A stretch of 64,000 nt of DNA from a bacterium (GTDB taxonomy: Bacteria; SM23-31): NCBI GenBank assembly GCA_028278455.1, contig JANQEH010000058.1:1-64000 (forward strand), read 5' to 3'. How positions within the stretch are numbered: position 1 is the stretch's first letter; each line of letters opens with the position of its first letter. This document shows positions 51,900 through 61,229 of this stretch, one piece after another. Position numbers and translations under genes: made by a program. The notes under the pieces are model-generated. The model saw nothing but the letters and a program-made list of their open reading frames with translations, had not been told where the DNA came from and searched no databases.

Positions 51900-53198
51900 T
51901 TATTTCATAACGAGCATCTTCTTAGTATACGTGAAACTGCCCGCTGTTATCCTGTAAATATACACTCCGCTGGACACTTTTGAAGCATCCCATTTAACAG
52001 AATGATAACCTGCAGGCAATTCAGATTCGACTATCTTCTCCACCTCCTGTCCCAGTATATTATAAACGGTTAATGTAACGTGTGTAGCAAAAGGCAGATG
52101 ATAGTTGATCTTTGTCTCGGGATTGAAAGGATTAGGATAATTCTGCCCGAGATTGAAATTTAGAGGAGTCTGGGTTGAACTTATGACAGATGTAGTTACA
52201 TCATTGTAGTATTTAATAATATTGCCATATCTTCCGACCGCCCAGCACAAATTTTTATCAAATGCAAAAATAGAATTTACGGTAGCAAGAGTTAAATACT
52301 GGCCAGATATCCCGGAATTATCCGTATAGCTAATATCATAACCCTGTACAAACCAGCCTGCCGTTCCCGATAGAGGGAACATAGAGTTGAAATTATCCAT
52401 CTGATTCCAGTTTATCCCGCCATCATAGGAAATTCCTGAGTAGTTATGGCCGTATGCCCACATAGTATCCTGGTCAATAAGTGTTGCGGTGAAGGCAGGT
52501 CCGGAGGTCTGCCCTATTTCCGACCAGGTTAAACCTCCATCAAATGTCCTGAATATGATTGTTGGATTGTCTTCAGAATCATATTTAGTTTCAAATAGCC
52601 AGCCATTTTCATTATCGACAAATACAACGTCATTAAAATATGAAATCCCTGAAACGGAGCCCTCATAAATCTTGTTCCAGGAATTACCTGCATCCACTGT
52701 TTTAAAAAGAATCGGGATAAGATTGTATGAATCTCTTCCGGATATCCATCCTGTATCCGAATTCAGAAAATGTATTCCTAATAATTGGAGGCTGTCACCA
52801 AGATTATCAACTGTCCAATTATTTCCACCGTCAGTAGTCAATAATAGTCGACTGCTTCCCGCATTATGTTCGTTAGGAAAAACATTTGTTAACCAACCAT
52901 CTTCACTATACTGCTTGCTGATAATGTAACCATGATCTTCGTCGGTAAACACTACTCGATATAATGCTGAATCTGTGGGAGTGTCCTGAATAGCCCAGGA
53001 AGCCCCACCATCAACTGTGTGTAAAACAATTCCCTCATCACCAACAACCCAGCCGGTTGTATAATTGATAAAAAAGATATCGGACAGATCAGCAGATACT
53101 CCACTGTTCAGTTCTGTCCATTGCCCATAAACTGGGATAATTGCGATGAAAAGAAGAATAAAAGTGTTGAAAACGAGTTGAAATAGTTTTTTTTTCAT
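51900..53198 (-). CDS. Secreted YCF48-like beta-propeller protein with sorting tag
   Basis: The 432-residue protein has a signal peptide (cleavage after 'VYG' near residue 25) and repeated YCF48/BNR-like blades ('DIFFINYTTGWVVGDEG', 'FLNSDTGWISGRD', 'FVDNENGWLFET'). The C-terminal tag (about 345-432) runs from 'LGQNYPNPFNPETK' to 'KKMLVMK'. It is expected on the cell surface or secreted by a type IX-like route. Its leader (53196-53326) is a near-copy of that of the LRR gene, and its tag DNA is a near-copy of that of the neighbour at 53378. Confidence 0.85.
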   Translation of the reverse strand: MKKKLFQLVFNTFILLFIAIIPVYGQWTELNSGVSADLSDIFFINYTTGWVVGDEGIVLHTVDGGASWAIQDTPTDSALYRVVFTDEDHGYIISKQYSEDGWLTNVFPNEHNAGSSRLLLTTDGGNNWTVDNLGDSLQLLGIHFLNSDTGWISGRDSYNLIPILFKTVDAGNSWNKIYEGSVSGISYFNDVVFVDNENGWLFETKYDSEDNPTIIFRTFDGGLTWSEIGQTSGPAFTATLIDQDTMWAYGHNYSGISYDGGINWNQMDNFNSMFPLSGTAGWFVQGYDISYTDNSGISGQYLTLATVNSIFAFDKNLCWAVGRYGNIIKYYNDVTTSVISSTQTPLNFNLGQNYPNPFNPETKINYHLPFATHVTLTVYNILGQEVEKIVESELPAGYHSVKWDASKVSSGVYIYRITAGSFTYTKKMLVMK

Positions 53199-53326
53199 GA
53201 CACCAACCTGTAGTAGTTAGACCGATATTAACCGGCGCCTCATAATATTATACAAAATTTAAATAAGAATATTCCCTACGGAATCATCTTTGCTTTAAAA
53301 AGGGGGGATTCCGCCAGAGGCAGATC
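53196..53326 (-). repeat. Duplicated leader/promoter segment, copy A
   Basis: About 130 bp immediately upstream of the YCF48-like gene matches 58311-58441 upstream of the LRR gene with only a handful of substitutions and two 1-base indels. It includes the start codon, a weak AGGTTGG ribosome site, an AT-rich promoter-like stretch and a G6 run. Confidence 0.85.
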
Positions 53327-53377
53327 TTCTTTTAGCAGAAGCATCCACTCCGAGCAGAACAAAGAGAGGATGTATTT

Positions 53378-54247
53378 TTATTTCAAAACAAGCATCTTCT
53401 TTGTATCCGTGAATCCACCCGCTGTTATCCTGTAAATATACACTCCGCTGGACACTTTTGAAGCATCCCATTTAACAGAATGATAACCTGCAGGCAATTC
53501 AGAATCGACTATCTTCTCCACCTCCTGTCCCAGGATGTTATATACTATAAGCCTGACACGAGCCGCAAGCGGTAGATGGTAATTGATCTGCGTAACGGGA
53601 TTGAAAGGATTAGGATAATTCTGCCCGAGATTGAAAAACCTCGGTATCCGGTCAGGTTCGGATACCGGATTAATAATCTCGTTCATATATACAAGAAAAT
53701 CTTTCAGCGGATAGGGATTATCACTGCCAACATTTATAATATGACCATTTTCTCGTATTTCAAGCTCAGGCATATCGTATTGTCTATAGATAACATTATT
53801 CCCGGTTACAGGATCAAATTTCGTTCTGAATCTGCCCTGAGCAGAATAAACTATATAATAGTTCGTTACAACATTATTATCCATCCTGTTACTCAGGAAT
53901 AGAAATGCGTTTTCTCCGACATATAAATAAGGATAACCGACAGCGAAAGTCGTGATACCGTCTAAAGTTCCTCCCAGTACGGTTCTTTTTATTACCTGAC
54001 CAGGTTTTAGATCTCCGTAATATACATCTGTTATTTCGATGTGCTCATCTGTAAATATATAATCCCTGTAATTATGATTTATATAACATCTCTTTGACAC
54101 GACCTTTGTCTGTACTATATGATCACTGCTCTCAATGAGCTCTTCAAGTGTTTTCATTACGTAATAATGCTTAACCGAATGGTCGGCAGGCGGCTGCTGC
54201 AATATCATTAATGACAACAAAGGTATTGATAAAAGTTTTAATAACAT
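53378..54247 (-). CDS. Secreted protein of unknown family with sorting tag
   Basis: The 289-residue protein has a short signal sequence (1 to about 17), a body of about 185 residues and the C-terminal sorting tag (about 205-289, 'LGQNYPNPFNPVTQ' to 'KKMLVLK'). The body shares an ordered set of motifs with the protein at 37145: 'SSDHIVQTKVVS', 'ITDVYYGDLKPGQVIK' and 'YLYVGENAFLFLS'. The tag DNA is almost identical to that of the YCF48-like gene. It starts 10 bp after the LRR gene's stop, so the two are one operon. Confidence 0.75.
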   Translation of the reverse strand: MLLKLLSIPLLSLMILQQPPADHSVKHYYVMKTLEELIESSDHIVQTKVVSKRCYINHNYRDYIFTDEHIEITDVYYGDLKPGQVIKRTVLGGTLDGITTFAVGYPYLYVGENAFLFLSNRMDNNVVTNYYIVYSAQGRFRTKFDPVTGNNVIYRQYDMPELEIRENGHIINVGSDNPYPLKDFLVYMNEIINPVSEPDRIPRFFNLGQNYPNPFNPVTQINYHLPLAARVRLIVYNILGQEVEKIVDSELPAGYHSVKWDASKVSSGVYIYRITAGGFTDTKKMLVLK

Positions 54248-54257
54248 ATTTCCCCCA

Positions 54258-57200
54258 CTATTTAATCAGAATCATTTTTCTGGTAATTGTTTTTCCACCG
54301 GACCTCATCCTGTAGAAGTACACACCTGTACTTACCCGAATTCCAGAACGGTCCTTCCCATCCCATAAGATTTTATACCTTCCGGCAGGAAAATTCTCGG
54401 ATATTAATTTTCTTATTTCACTTCCGGTTATATTGAAAACAGAGAGTTCAACAAAACTATCATACTTCAACGAGAATTCGATAGTAGTACTGGGATTAAA
54501 TGGATTGGGATAATTCTGCATCAATCGAAATACTTCCGGATAGACTATATCTCTGTCGTAGTACCGGCTGTCATGAGATTGAGCTTTACCGAGGTTTAGA
54601 AAGGAAAGATGATCGGTTATTATTGTAATAGTGTTGCTAAGTGTATCCAATATACCCGGTTCTGTTCTCCACTTATTCTCAGAAAAATCATATGAGTTTA
54701 TTGCCAGGTCTCTTTCACGGATAGATTTCGCCGCCAGCATTTCATCTGTATAAACAAGTGAAACTTCAACTTGATATTTTACAGAGGGCACAGTGAACTT
54801 AAAGTAATACAAAGTGGTATCTGTTTCAGGTATATTGGGGGATTCCGATAAATCGTTGAATCTTGTAACAGAAACAGGTCTGCCTGAGACATTACCGTTA
54901 AAAAACTTTAATGATATGGATGAACAGGAATCATATTCGAATGTAGATATAGAATTGTTGTCGGTTATAACCGCCGGTACGGTTTCTCCCTGTTCTCCGT
55001 AATATAATGTTTCCTGATCTTTCTTTTCATAAATTCTTATTCCTCTAGTCTGGATTTGCAGTTCCGGGACCAGAGGATTGCTTACGCTGACATAATACCT
55101 TCCGAACTGAGATGGTCTTTCCGGATTAAGGAAAAAACCGGATGAAGTAAAACCGGGTATCAATTTTCCGTCTTTATACCACCGGTATTCATTCTGAGAG
55201 CCTCCAATCTCACTATTTAAATTTATGGATTCTCCCCTGGATATCCTGAGTATCTTTTCTCTGCCGTAATTTTTCTGGGGTTGATAGATGAATATACCGG
55301 GAACAGTATTTATTATTGACTCTAAATCTGCAAAATCGAGTATATTTCTTTCAACATTCACTAAAATTAGGTTTGTCAATTGTGAAAGATCGGGAAGGTC
55401 AGTAAAATTATTATTTGATAGATCCAGTGATTTCAGGTTTTGAAAATTTGCGAAATCATCCGGTATCTTACCAGTCATTTTATTATTGGAAAGATCCATA
55501 TATTCCATGCTATGCAGGTTACAAATGCTCTCAGGGAGCGCTCCGGTTAGTCTGTTATTATTAAGTCTAAGGCTGGTTAAATTGCGCAGATCACCGATCT
55601 CTTCCGGGATGAAACCTGATATACCGGTATTGTATAGATAGAATCTCTCAAGACTATAGAGCTTTCCAATCTCAACTGGAATACTTCCGGCCAGATCATT
55701 ACCGTATAAGGATAATACTTCCAGTTCCGAAAGCCTGCCTAACTCAAAAGGGATTTCTCCTTCAAAATGATTATTATAAAGATATAACTTGTGTAATCCC
55801 CATAAATCGCCAAGTTCCGGGGGTATATTACCATTCAAGCCATTATCTCCGAGGGATACTTCCCTGACACGCCTGTTATAGGTTCTTACACCATACCAGT
55901 TATTCAAAGGTTCTTTGCTAAGCCAGTTTGTGTTATTCTTCCAGTTATCCCCACCGGTTGCGTTATATAGCTTAATAAGAGTTAAAGAATCCTGCTGGAG
56001 TTCTATATTCGGCGGAATTGAATCAGTAGATATTTTTACAGTCCTGCTGTAAAGAGTCAAACGGTGTACCAGGGGATTTGTTACCTGCAAACAATAGCTC
56101 CCTGTATCTGCGATCGTAAAGGCAGGAATTATGTATGTGTCTGAATTTATATCTTCAAAAGGTTGTCCGGATTTGAACCATTGATAAGCATTTGCTGATC
56201 CCCCAACCGGTATCGAAATCTCATAATATTCTCCATATGATAATGTAGTATCGATAAATGATCCTATGCTATCCTGTATAAAATAAGACCATCTGATAAC
56301 TGATGTATTGGGTTCCAGATCCTCGAAAGTCAATTTATTATTATTGCAATATAATCGAAGTCTGCTCAGAGAACTCAGGTCAGGCAGATCTTCTATCAGA
56401 TTGTCATCGATATTAAGGCTCCGTAGATTTTGAAGATTCTTAAAGCTGTTTGGGATAGATCCTGATAATTGATTATTTTCAAGATTTAAATCAATCAGAT
56501 GTGTACAGTTCCCAAGGTTCTGAGGGATATGACCCGTCAGAAGATTATCTGAGAGATTTATTCTTTTTAATTTCGATAGATTACCTGTTCCTGATGGAAT
56601 CGGGCCAGTTATCCTGTTTTTTTGTAATTCCAGATATAATAGATTTTCTAAATTACCAATTTCTTCGGAAATGGGTCCTTCGATACTATTCCTGAAGAGA
56701 AAGAGTTCCTGTAATTTTGTCAGATTTCCTATCTCCGCAGGGATAGGGCCTGTCAGCCGGTTATAATCGAGCCTGAGTGACGTAAGTTCAGTCAGATTTC
56801 CAATTTCAGGTGGAATTGAACCAGAAATCCGACAGGCTTGGATTTTCAAATCTTCCATTTTTGTGCAGTTTCCTATTTCTTTTGGAAGCGGGCCGTTTAT
56901 ATTATTCCTGCTTAAATTAAGGTGAGCAAGTTCAGTTAAATTTCCCAAAGCAGGTATTAGCCATCCCCCAAGGTTATTACTGCTCAGACTAAGTTTTTTT
57001 ACTCTGCCATCCTTTACCGAAATTCCGAACCACTCGGAAACCGGTTTTTCGCTCAGCCAGTTAGTATTGTCATACCAGTTATCACCGTTTGTGCTGTGAT
57101 ATAGGGCAACAAGAGCGAGCGAGTCGTGCTTCAAATCACTATACTGAATAAAGGTGTCGGATCGTACTATAACAGCTCTGCTGTGAAGAGTTAATTCGGG

Positions 57201-58313
57201 TACAGTTGAATTAGTTATTTTCAATGTGTAATAACCTGCATCTGATGGTGAAAACGAATCGATAGAATAAGCATCCGAGTCTGCACCCGGTATCTCGACA
57301 CCCCATTTATACCATTGATATGTATTAGCCGTACCTCCTGACGGAAATGATATATGATAGCTGTCCCCATAGGTCAAGGTAGTGTCGAGAAATGTTCCAA
57401 TGCTGTCCTGGTTTGAATACTTGAAGTCATAAACACTCATATTCGGTTCCAGGTCCTCGAATGTCAATTTGTTATTCTCAACGAATAAGTCGTGCAGATT
57501 TGTCAGCATACTGAGATCGGGGAGACCATCGATATTGTTATTCGATAGTCTTAGATAGCGAAGATTTTTCAGGCTTTGAAACTCGACCGGGACACTACCG
57601 GAGAAATAGTTGTTTTCGATTACAAAAAAAGACAGATTCTGAATATTCCCGATCGATGCCGGCAGCTCACCGGAAAAACTGTTATTACTTATATTGATTT
57701 GATATAACTGATTCAACCTTCCTATCTCGTCAGGTATACTCCCGGAAAGATTATTGTCATTAATATTAAAGACTTCCAGATTTACCAGATGGAAAAATTC
57801 ATTTGGTAAAGATCCGCTAAGTTTATTATTTTCTAACCGGATACTTCTCAAATTAACCAGATTACCGAATTCAGACGGTATAGAACCTGAAAGATGATTA
57901 TTATCTAACGACATTTTTGTAAGAGAAATAAGGTTTCCAAATTCGGGAGGGATAATACCGGATAATCTGTTTCTGTCGAGGATTAACCTGCTAAGCCTGG
58001 TCAGATTTCCGATCTCAGAAGGGATCGGCCCATCAAGATTATTATTATATAATTCAATTTCTGTAATCCTCCCCTCATTTACCGTTACACCGAACCACTC
58101 ATTAAGGGATTTCCCGCTCATCCAATTAGTGTTTCTTTTCCAGTTTTCGCCATTAGTACTGTTGAAGAGAGCGACGAGTGCGAGGGAATCTTGTGAAATG
58201 CTGCCTGTTGCGAATGTCTTCCGGAGTGATTGCTGGCTGAATGACAGTGACGCAGAGACCAGGATAATTAAAATAATGCTTATTAGCCTGATAAAAAAAT
58301 AGGTAATTCTCAT
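54258..58313 (-). CDS. Giant secreted leucine-rich-repeat protein with sorting tag
   Basis: The 1351-residue protein has a signal peptide (1-27) and three similar modules starting near residues 42, 392 and 772. Each opens with an LRR-cap text ('DSLALVALYHSTNGDNW', then 'NTNWLS-xP-xxW(F/Y)GV') and has eight to ten plant-type repeats of the form LxxNxLSGxIPxEIGNL (about 27 in all). Each closes with an Ig-like domain ('YQWYKWG...DAGYYTLKITN'). About 175 further residues precede a C-terminal sorting tag (about 1264-1351, 'MQNYPNPFNPSTT' to 'KMILIK') that differs from the other tags. A surface adhesion or recognition role is expected. It leads the operon with the gene at 53378. Confidence 0.9.
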   Translation of the reverse strand: MRITYFFIRLISIILIILVSASLSFSQQSLRKTFATGSISQDSLALVALFNSTNGENWKRNTNWMSGKSLNEWFGVTVNEGRITEIELYNNNLDGPIPSEIGNLTRLSRLILDRNRLSGIIPPEFGNLISLTKMSLDNNHLSGSIPSEFGNLVNLRSIRLENNKLSGSLPNEFFHLVNLEVFNINDNNLSGSIPDEIGRLNQLYQINISNNSFSGELPASIGNIQNLSFFVIENNYFSGSVPVEFQSLKNLRYLRLSNNNIDGLPDLSMLTNLHDLFVENNKLTFEDLEPNMSVYDFKYSNQDSIGTFLDTTLTYGDSYHISFPSGGTANTYQWYKWGVEIPGADSDAYSIDSFSPSDAGYYTLKITNSTVPELTLHSRAVIVRSDTFIQYSDLKHDSLALVALYHSTNGDNWYDNTNWLSEKPVSEWFGISVKDGRVKKLSLSSNNLGGWLIPALGNLTELAHLNLSRNNINGPLPKEIGNCTKMEDLKIQACRISGSIPPEIGNLTELTSLRLDYNRLTGPIPAEIGNLTKLQELFLFRNSIEGPISEEIGNLENLLYLELQKNRITGPIPSGTGNLSKLKRINLSDNLLTGHIPQNLGNCTHLIDLNLENNQLSGSIPNSFKNLQNLRSLNIDDNLIEDLPDLSSLSRLRLYCNNNKLTFEDLEPNTSVIRWSYFIQDSIGSFIDTTLSYGEYYEISIPVGGSANAYQWFKSGQPFEDINSDTYIIPAFTIADTGSYCLQVTNPLVHRLTLYSRTVKISTDSIPPNIELQQDSLTLIKLYNATGGDNWKNNTNWLSKEPLNNWYGVRTYNRRVREVSLGDNGLNGNIPPELGDLWGLHKLYLYNNHFEGEIPFELGRLSELEVLSLYGNDLAGSIPVEIGKLYSLERFYLYNTGISGFIPEEIGDLRNLTSLRLNNNRLTGALPESICNLHSMEYMDLSNNKMTGKIPDDFANFQNLKSLDLSNNNFTDLPDLSQLTNLILVNVERNILDFADLESIINTVPGIFIYQPQKNYGREKILRISRGESINLNSEIGGSQNEYRWYKDGKLIPGFTSSGFFLNPERPSQFGRYYVSVSNPLVPELQIQTRGIRIYEKKDQETLYYGEQGETVPAVITDNNSISTFEYDSCSSISLKFFNGNVSGRPVSVTRFNDLSESPNIPETDTTLYYFKFTVPSVKYQVEVSLVYTDEMLAAKSIRERDLAINSYDFSENKWRTEPGILDTLSNTITIITDHLSFLNLGKAQSHDSRYYDRDIVYPEVFRLMQNYPNPFNPSTTIEFSLKYDSFVELSVFNITGSEIRKLISENFPAGRYKILWDGKDRSGIRVSTGVYFYRMRSGGKTITRKMILIK

Positions 58314-58441
58314 GACACCAACCTGTAGTAGTTAGACCGATAATAACCGGCGCCTCATAATAATATACAAAATGTAAATAAGAATATTCCCTAATGGAAT
58401 CATCTTTGCTTAAAAAGGGGGGATTCCGCCAGAGGCGGGTC
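58311..58441 (-). repeat. Duplicated leader/promoter segment, copy B
   Basis: Near-identical to 53196-53326 (see copy A) and placed identically relative to the LRR start codon. On the minus strand it contains TTTACATTTTGTATATTATTATG, 23 bases in all, shown here only as an AT-rich promoter-like stretch at about 58354-58376. Confidence 0.85.
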
Positions 58442-58499
58442 TCTGCCACTGACGGAACAAGGGGATTATTAGCAATTTCGTTTTAATCTTAAGTTAACA

Positions 58500-58531
58500 G
58501 AAAAACTCCCCGGATTGTTCCTCCGGGGAGT
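58500..58531 (-). terminator. Rho-independent terminator of gene at 58597
   Basis: On the minus strand ACTCCCCGGA (58531-58522) pairs with TCCGGGGAGT (58514-58505), followed by TTTTTCTG. Confidence 0.85.
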
Positions 58532-58596
58532 CAGGTTTTCGGTATCACCATCCATCCGGCCTCCTGCTTCTCAGCATGAGGTAAAGGAAACCTGCA

Positions 58597-59208
58597 CTAC
58601 TGTTTATCAATGCCAACATTCATGAAATTGGAGATGTCCTCTCCCGCGGCAAACTTATCAAGAATATCCATTATTTTGTCGCGTGTCTGCAGGACTATCT
58701 CCGGCAGGTCTCCGGCTATTCCCTCGACATCAGAATACGCCTGGTTAATTATCTCTTTTGCCCGCTCAACAAATGCCTGTTTATCTTCACCTTCTTCATA
58801 CCGGGAAAAGTAAATGTTCAGAATTCTCCGGGCTGTATTCTCAACGTTGAAATACTCTGGTATCTCGCCTCGGCTTACCTGTTCTGCGGCTTCAGGATTC
58901 TCTATGAAAAATGCCCCCAGGGAATCCTTGACCTGCGCCATCACCTCCTTGTGGATAAGGTCTTTGAGCTTAGCTACATCGCTCACTCCGATTTCTTCTT
59001 TGTTTGATATCTGCTGAATCTGCTCCTGATTGGAGAGTCTGCCCTTTACGTCATAGAATGAATATTCAGCATTTATTTCCGTATGCTCAAATGAGACAGC
59101 TATAGAATGCTCAGGAGTTTCAAAGGTCAGCTCTGCGCTGAATCTCCTGACATCGACGGTACTGCCGTATAATGATTGATTCCGGTAACCGACACTTGTT
59201 ACTTCCAT
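58597..59208 (-). CDS. Uncharacterised protein, possibly DUF5610-like
   Basis: The 203-residue soluble protein has no signal peptide. The N-terminal half is charged and beta-like ('VDVRRFSAELTFETPEHSIAVSFE', residues about 18-41). The C-terminal half is helical with 'VENTARRILNIYFSRYEEG' and 'FVERAKEIINQAYSDVEG'. These resemble the DUF5610 family, whose function is unknown; the assignment is tentative. A terminator lies 66 bp downstream. Confidence 0.65.
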   Translation of the reverse strand: MEVTSVGYRNQSLYGSTVDVRRFSAELTFETPEHSIAVSFEHTEINAEYSFYDVKGRLSNQEQIQQISNKEEIGVSDVAKLKDLIHKEVMAQVKDSLGAFFIENPEAAEQVSRGEIPEYFNVENTARRILNIYFSRYEEGEDKQAFVERAKEIINQAYSDVEGIAGDLPEIVLQTRDKIMDILDKFAAGEDISNFMNVGIDKQ

Positions 59209-59712
59209 GTTATCCTCCCTGAAGACTATTTCCTTATGATAATTCAGGTGTTTTTCAAAGATGCTAAATGTTGGGAAGTATTCTGAGATGTTTGATTGAA
59301 GTTCGTTTTCCCGTTAGATGCAGAATATCATCCCTGGCCGCTGTTTAAGAGTTTCCTCTTAATATCTGTATCGTCAATCCGGAAAATAAAGTTTAAAATT
59401 CAGGAGATTTTTTTTAGATTTGATGTGGTTAGTTCCTGCCGCGATGCCTCCGGCAAGCAGTCGATACGCGAATACCGCCGTATTACCGTGACAGGTAAAT
59501 TCAGTATAATAGAAAATGATGTTCAAAGTTTTACAATATATAAAAATCCAAAAAAAAAATCTTGAATCAGGAATATAATTATGAATTAATTGTAAAAAAA
59601 TATAGGGATTAATTCGTTTTGCCCGTATAACTATATAGCATCGTATATGAAAACTATCTCTCCACAGGGATTGTACTTGATATATTTTGGAAGAATAACA
59701 TCCGGGGATAAC
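59209..59712. other. Gene-free interval upstream of STN protein
   Basis: AT-rich, with one GC-richer remnant around 59445-59490. Open frames here are short and have neither ribosome sites nor recognisable content. A TATAAC near 59627 could be promoter sequence for the gene at 59713. Confidence 0.4.
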
Positions 59713-61107
59713 ATGAGATCACCATTACGCAGGATGACTGTATTGATTCTGCTAATAATTGCATTCCTTTTATCATATTCGCCGGTGTCCCATGCCCAGG
59801 TCGGGGATATTTCAGGTATAAAAGTCAGTCTCGTCTTCAATAATGTCCCGCTCAGAGATGCGTTGTTGGGGATTGCTGAACAAACCGGAGTATCTATAAT
59901 ATTTTCTGACGATCTTGTCAAAGATAAAACTGTTGGGGCAGAATTCAGGGAAGCGGGACTGGAATTCGTATTGAGGAGACTTCTGAGAAGTAACGGACTG
60001 TATTTCACGGTGAGCACTAATTCCCAGGTAATAATTCATCAGCAGCCGTACCCGGGTTTGGAAAGCACGATAATCACGGGTAGAGTAGTGAACCGCAATA
60101 CCGGTGAACCTCTGGAGTTGGTTAATGTATATATAGCCAATACATTTCTCGGCGCTGCTACCGATAAGGACGGCCTTTATTCAATCACAAACATACCCGA
60201 AGGTAATCATACTCTAGTGGTTTCGATGGTTGGATACGAAACCGAAGAAAAGAAGATCAGGTATACTTTTCCTACATATGAGAGGATAGACTTTGCCGTG
60301 ACTGAAAAGGTCGATGTGCAGGATGAGGTGGTTGTTACAGCTACGTCGCCACAGAACTGGAAGAAATATTTCGCAGATTTCGAAAGGGCATTTATCGGAG
60401 AATCGAGAAACGCAAAAAAGACTGAAATACTGAATCCGGAGGTCCTTGAATTCGACTATAATGAAGAATACGATATTCTTACTGCGAAGGCTAATGAAGC
60501 ACTTGTCATCGAAAATGAATCTCTGGGCTACAGACTGTATTATACCCTGAAGGAATTTGTGATGACGGATAGATATCTTGCATACAAAGGGTATCCGAAA
60601 TTCATGAATCTCATACCGGATAATCTCACAGATGCTGTTGAATGGCGGGAGAACCGTGATAAGACCTATAAAGGCTCGATGCGGCATTTTCTCAGAATTC
60701 TGATTCATGGTGATGTGAATAGTACAGACTTTGACGTTCGGGAAGTGAAAATAGAAAAGGAAACCGACTCCCTCTATACTTTTAGGCATCGAAGATATTA
60801 CAACTACATTAAAAGCGGAGGAAGGATCAAGATAGTAAGGGAAGTCAGAAAATGGGGGAGGATAAATATCTCAGTGATCCCGGGTGAGATCGATTCAGAA
60901 TGGACACTGAAATTCAAGAATTATCTGAAGGTAATTTATAAGTACAGAACAAATAGCTCGGTTATCGGATTATGGGGTGATTCCGCACTGCTCCACGAGA
61001 AAGGTTATCTGTATGAACCGTATGATCTGCTTGTTACGGGAAAATGGGCCGAAAGCCGGATCTCCGACCTTTTACCGTTCGAATATGATCCCGAAAAGGG
61101 GAGATGA
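59713..61107 (+). CDS. STN / CarboxypepD_reg-like exported protein
   Basis: I prefer ATG 59713 (464 residues) because it places the signal peptide at the N-terminus (hydrophobic 8-24, cleavage after 'SHA' near 27). A short secretin/TonB-type STN domain follows ('NNVPLRDALLGIAEQTGVSI'), then a CarboxypepD_reg beta-sandwich ('GRVVNRNTGEPLELVNVYI'). The rest is a domain common in Bacteroidetes proteins ('FADFERAFIGESRNAKK', 'NPEVLEFDYNEE'). It looks like the front of a TonB-dependent receptor without plug or barrel. The upstream ATG at 59647 would add 22 residues without signal-like character. Confidence 0.8.
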   Translation: MRSPLRRMTVLILLIIAFLLSYSPVSHAQVGDISGIKVSLVFNNVPLRDALLGIAEQTGVSIIFSDDLVKDKTVGAEFREAGLEFVLRRLLRSNGLYFTVSTNSQVIIHQQPYPGLESTIITGRVVNRNTGEPLELVNVYIANTFLGAATDKDGLYSITNIPEGNHTLVVSMVGYETEEKKIRYTFPTYERIDFAVTEKVDVQDEVVVTATSPQNWKKYFADFERAFIGESRNAKKTEILNPEVLEFDYNEEYDILTAKANEALVIENESLGYRLYYTLKEFVMTDRYLAYKGYPKFMNLIPDNLTDAVEWRENRDKTYKGSMRHFLRILIHGDVNSTDFDVREVKIEKETDSLYTFRHRRYYNYIKSGGRIKIVREVRKWGRINISVIPGEIDSEWTLKFKNYLKVIYKYRTNSSVIGLWGDSALLHEKGYLYEPYDLLVTGKWAESRISDLLPFEYDPEKGR

Positions 61108-61229
61108 TATTCTGAACGTATGACGTAGAAGAGTACAGACCTGTATTAATAGAGAATACTGCAATAATCTGTATGAAATTGAGCCATCAAGTTCTTTATC
61201 CATTATGATTTTTACTTTGGAGGTACATC

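Noticed and set aside
59296-59565. 89-codon open frame upstream of the STN protein
   Set aside because: No ribosome site, no recognisable content, very basic and AT-rich composition, and overlap with repeat-like DNA.
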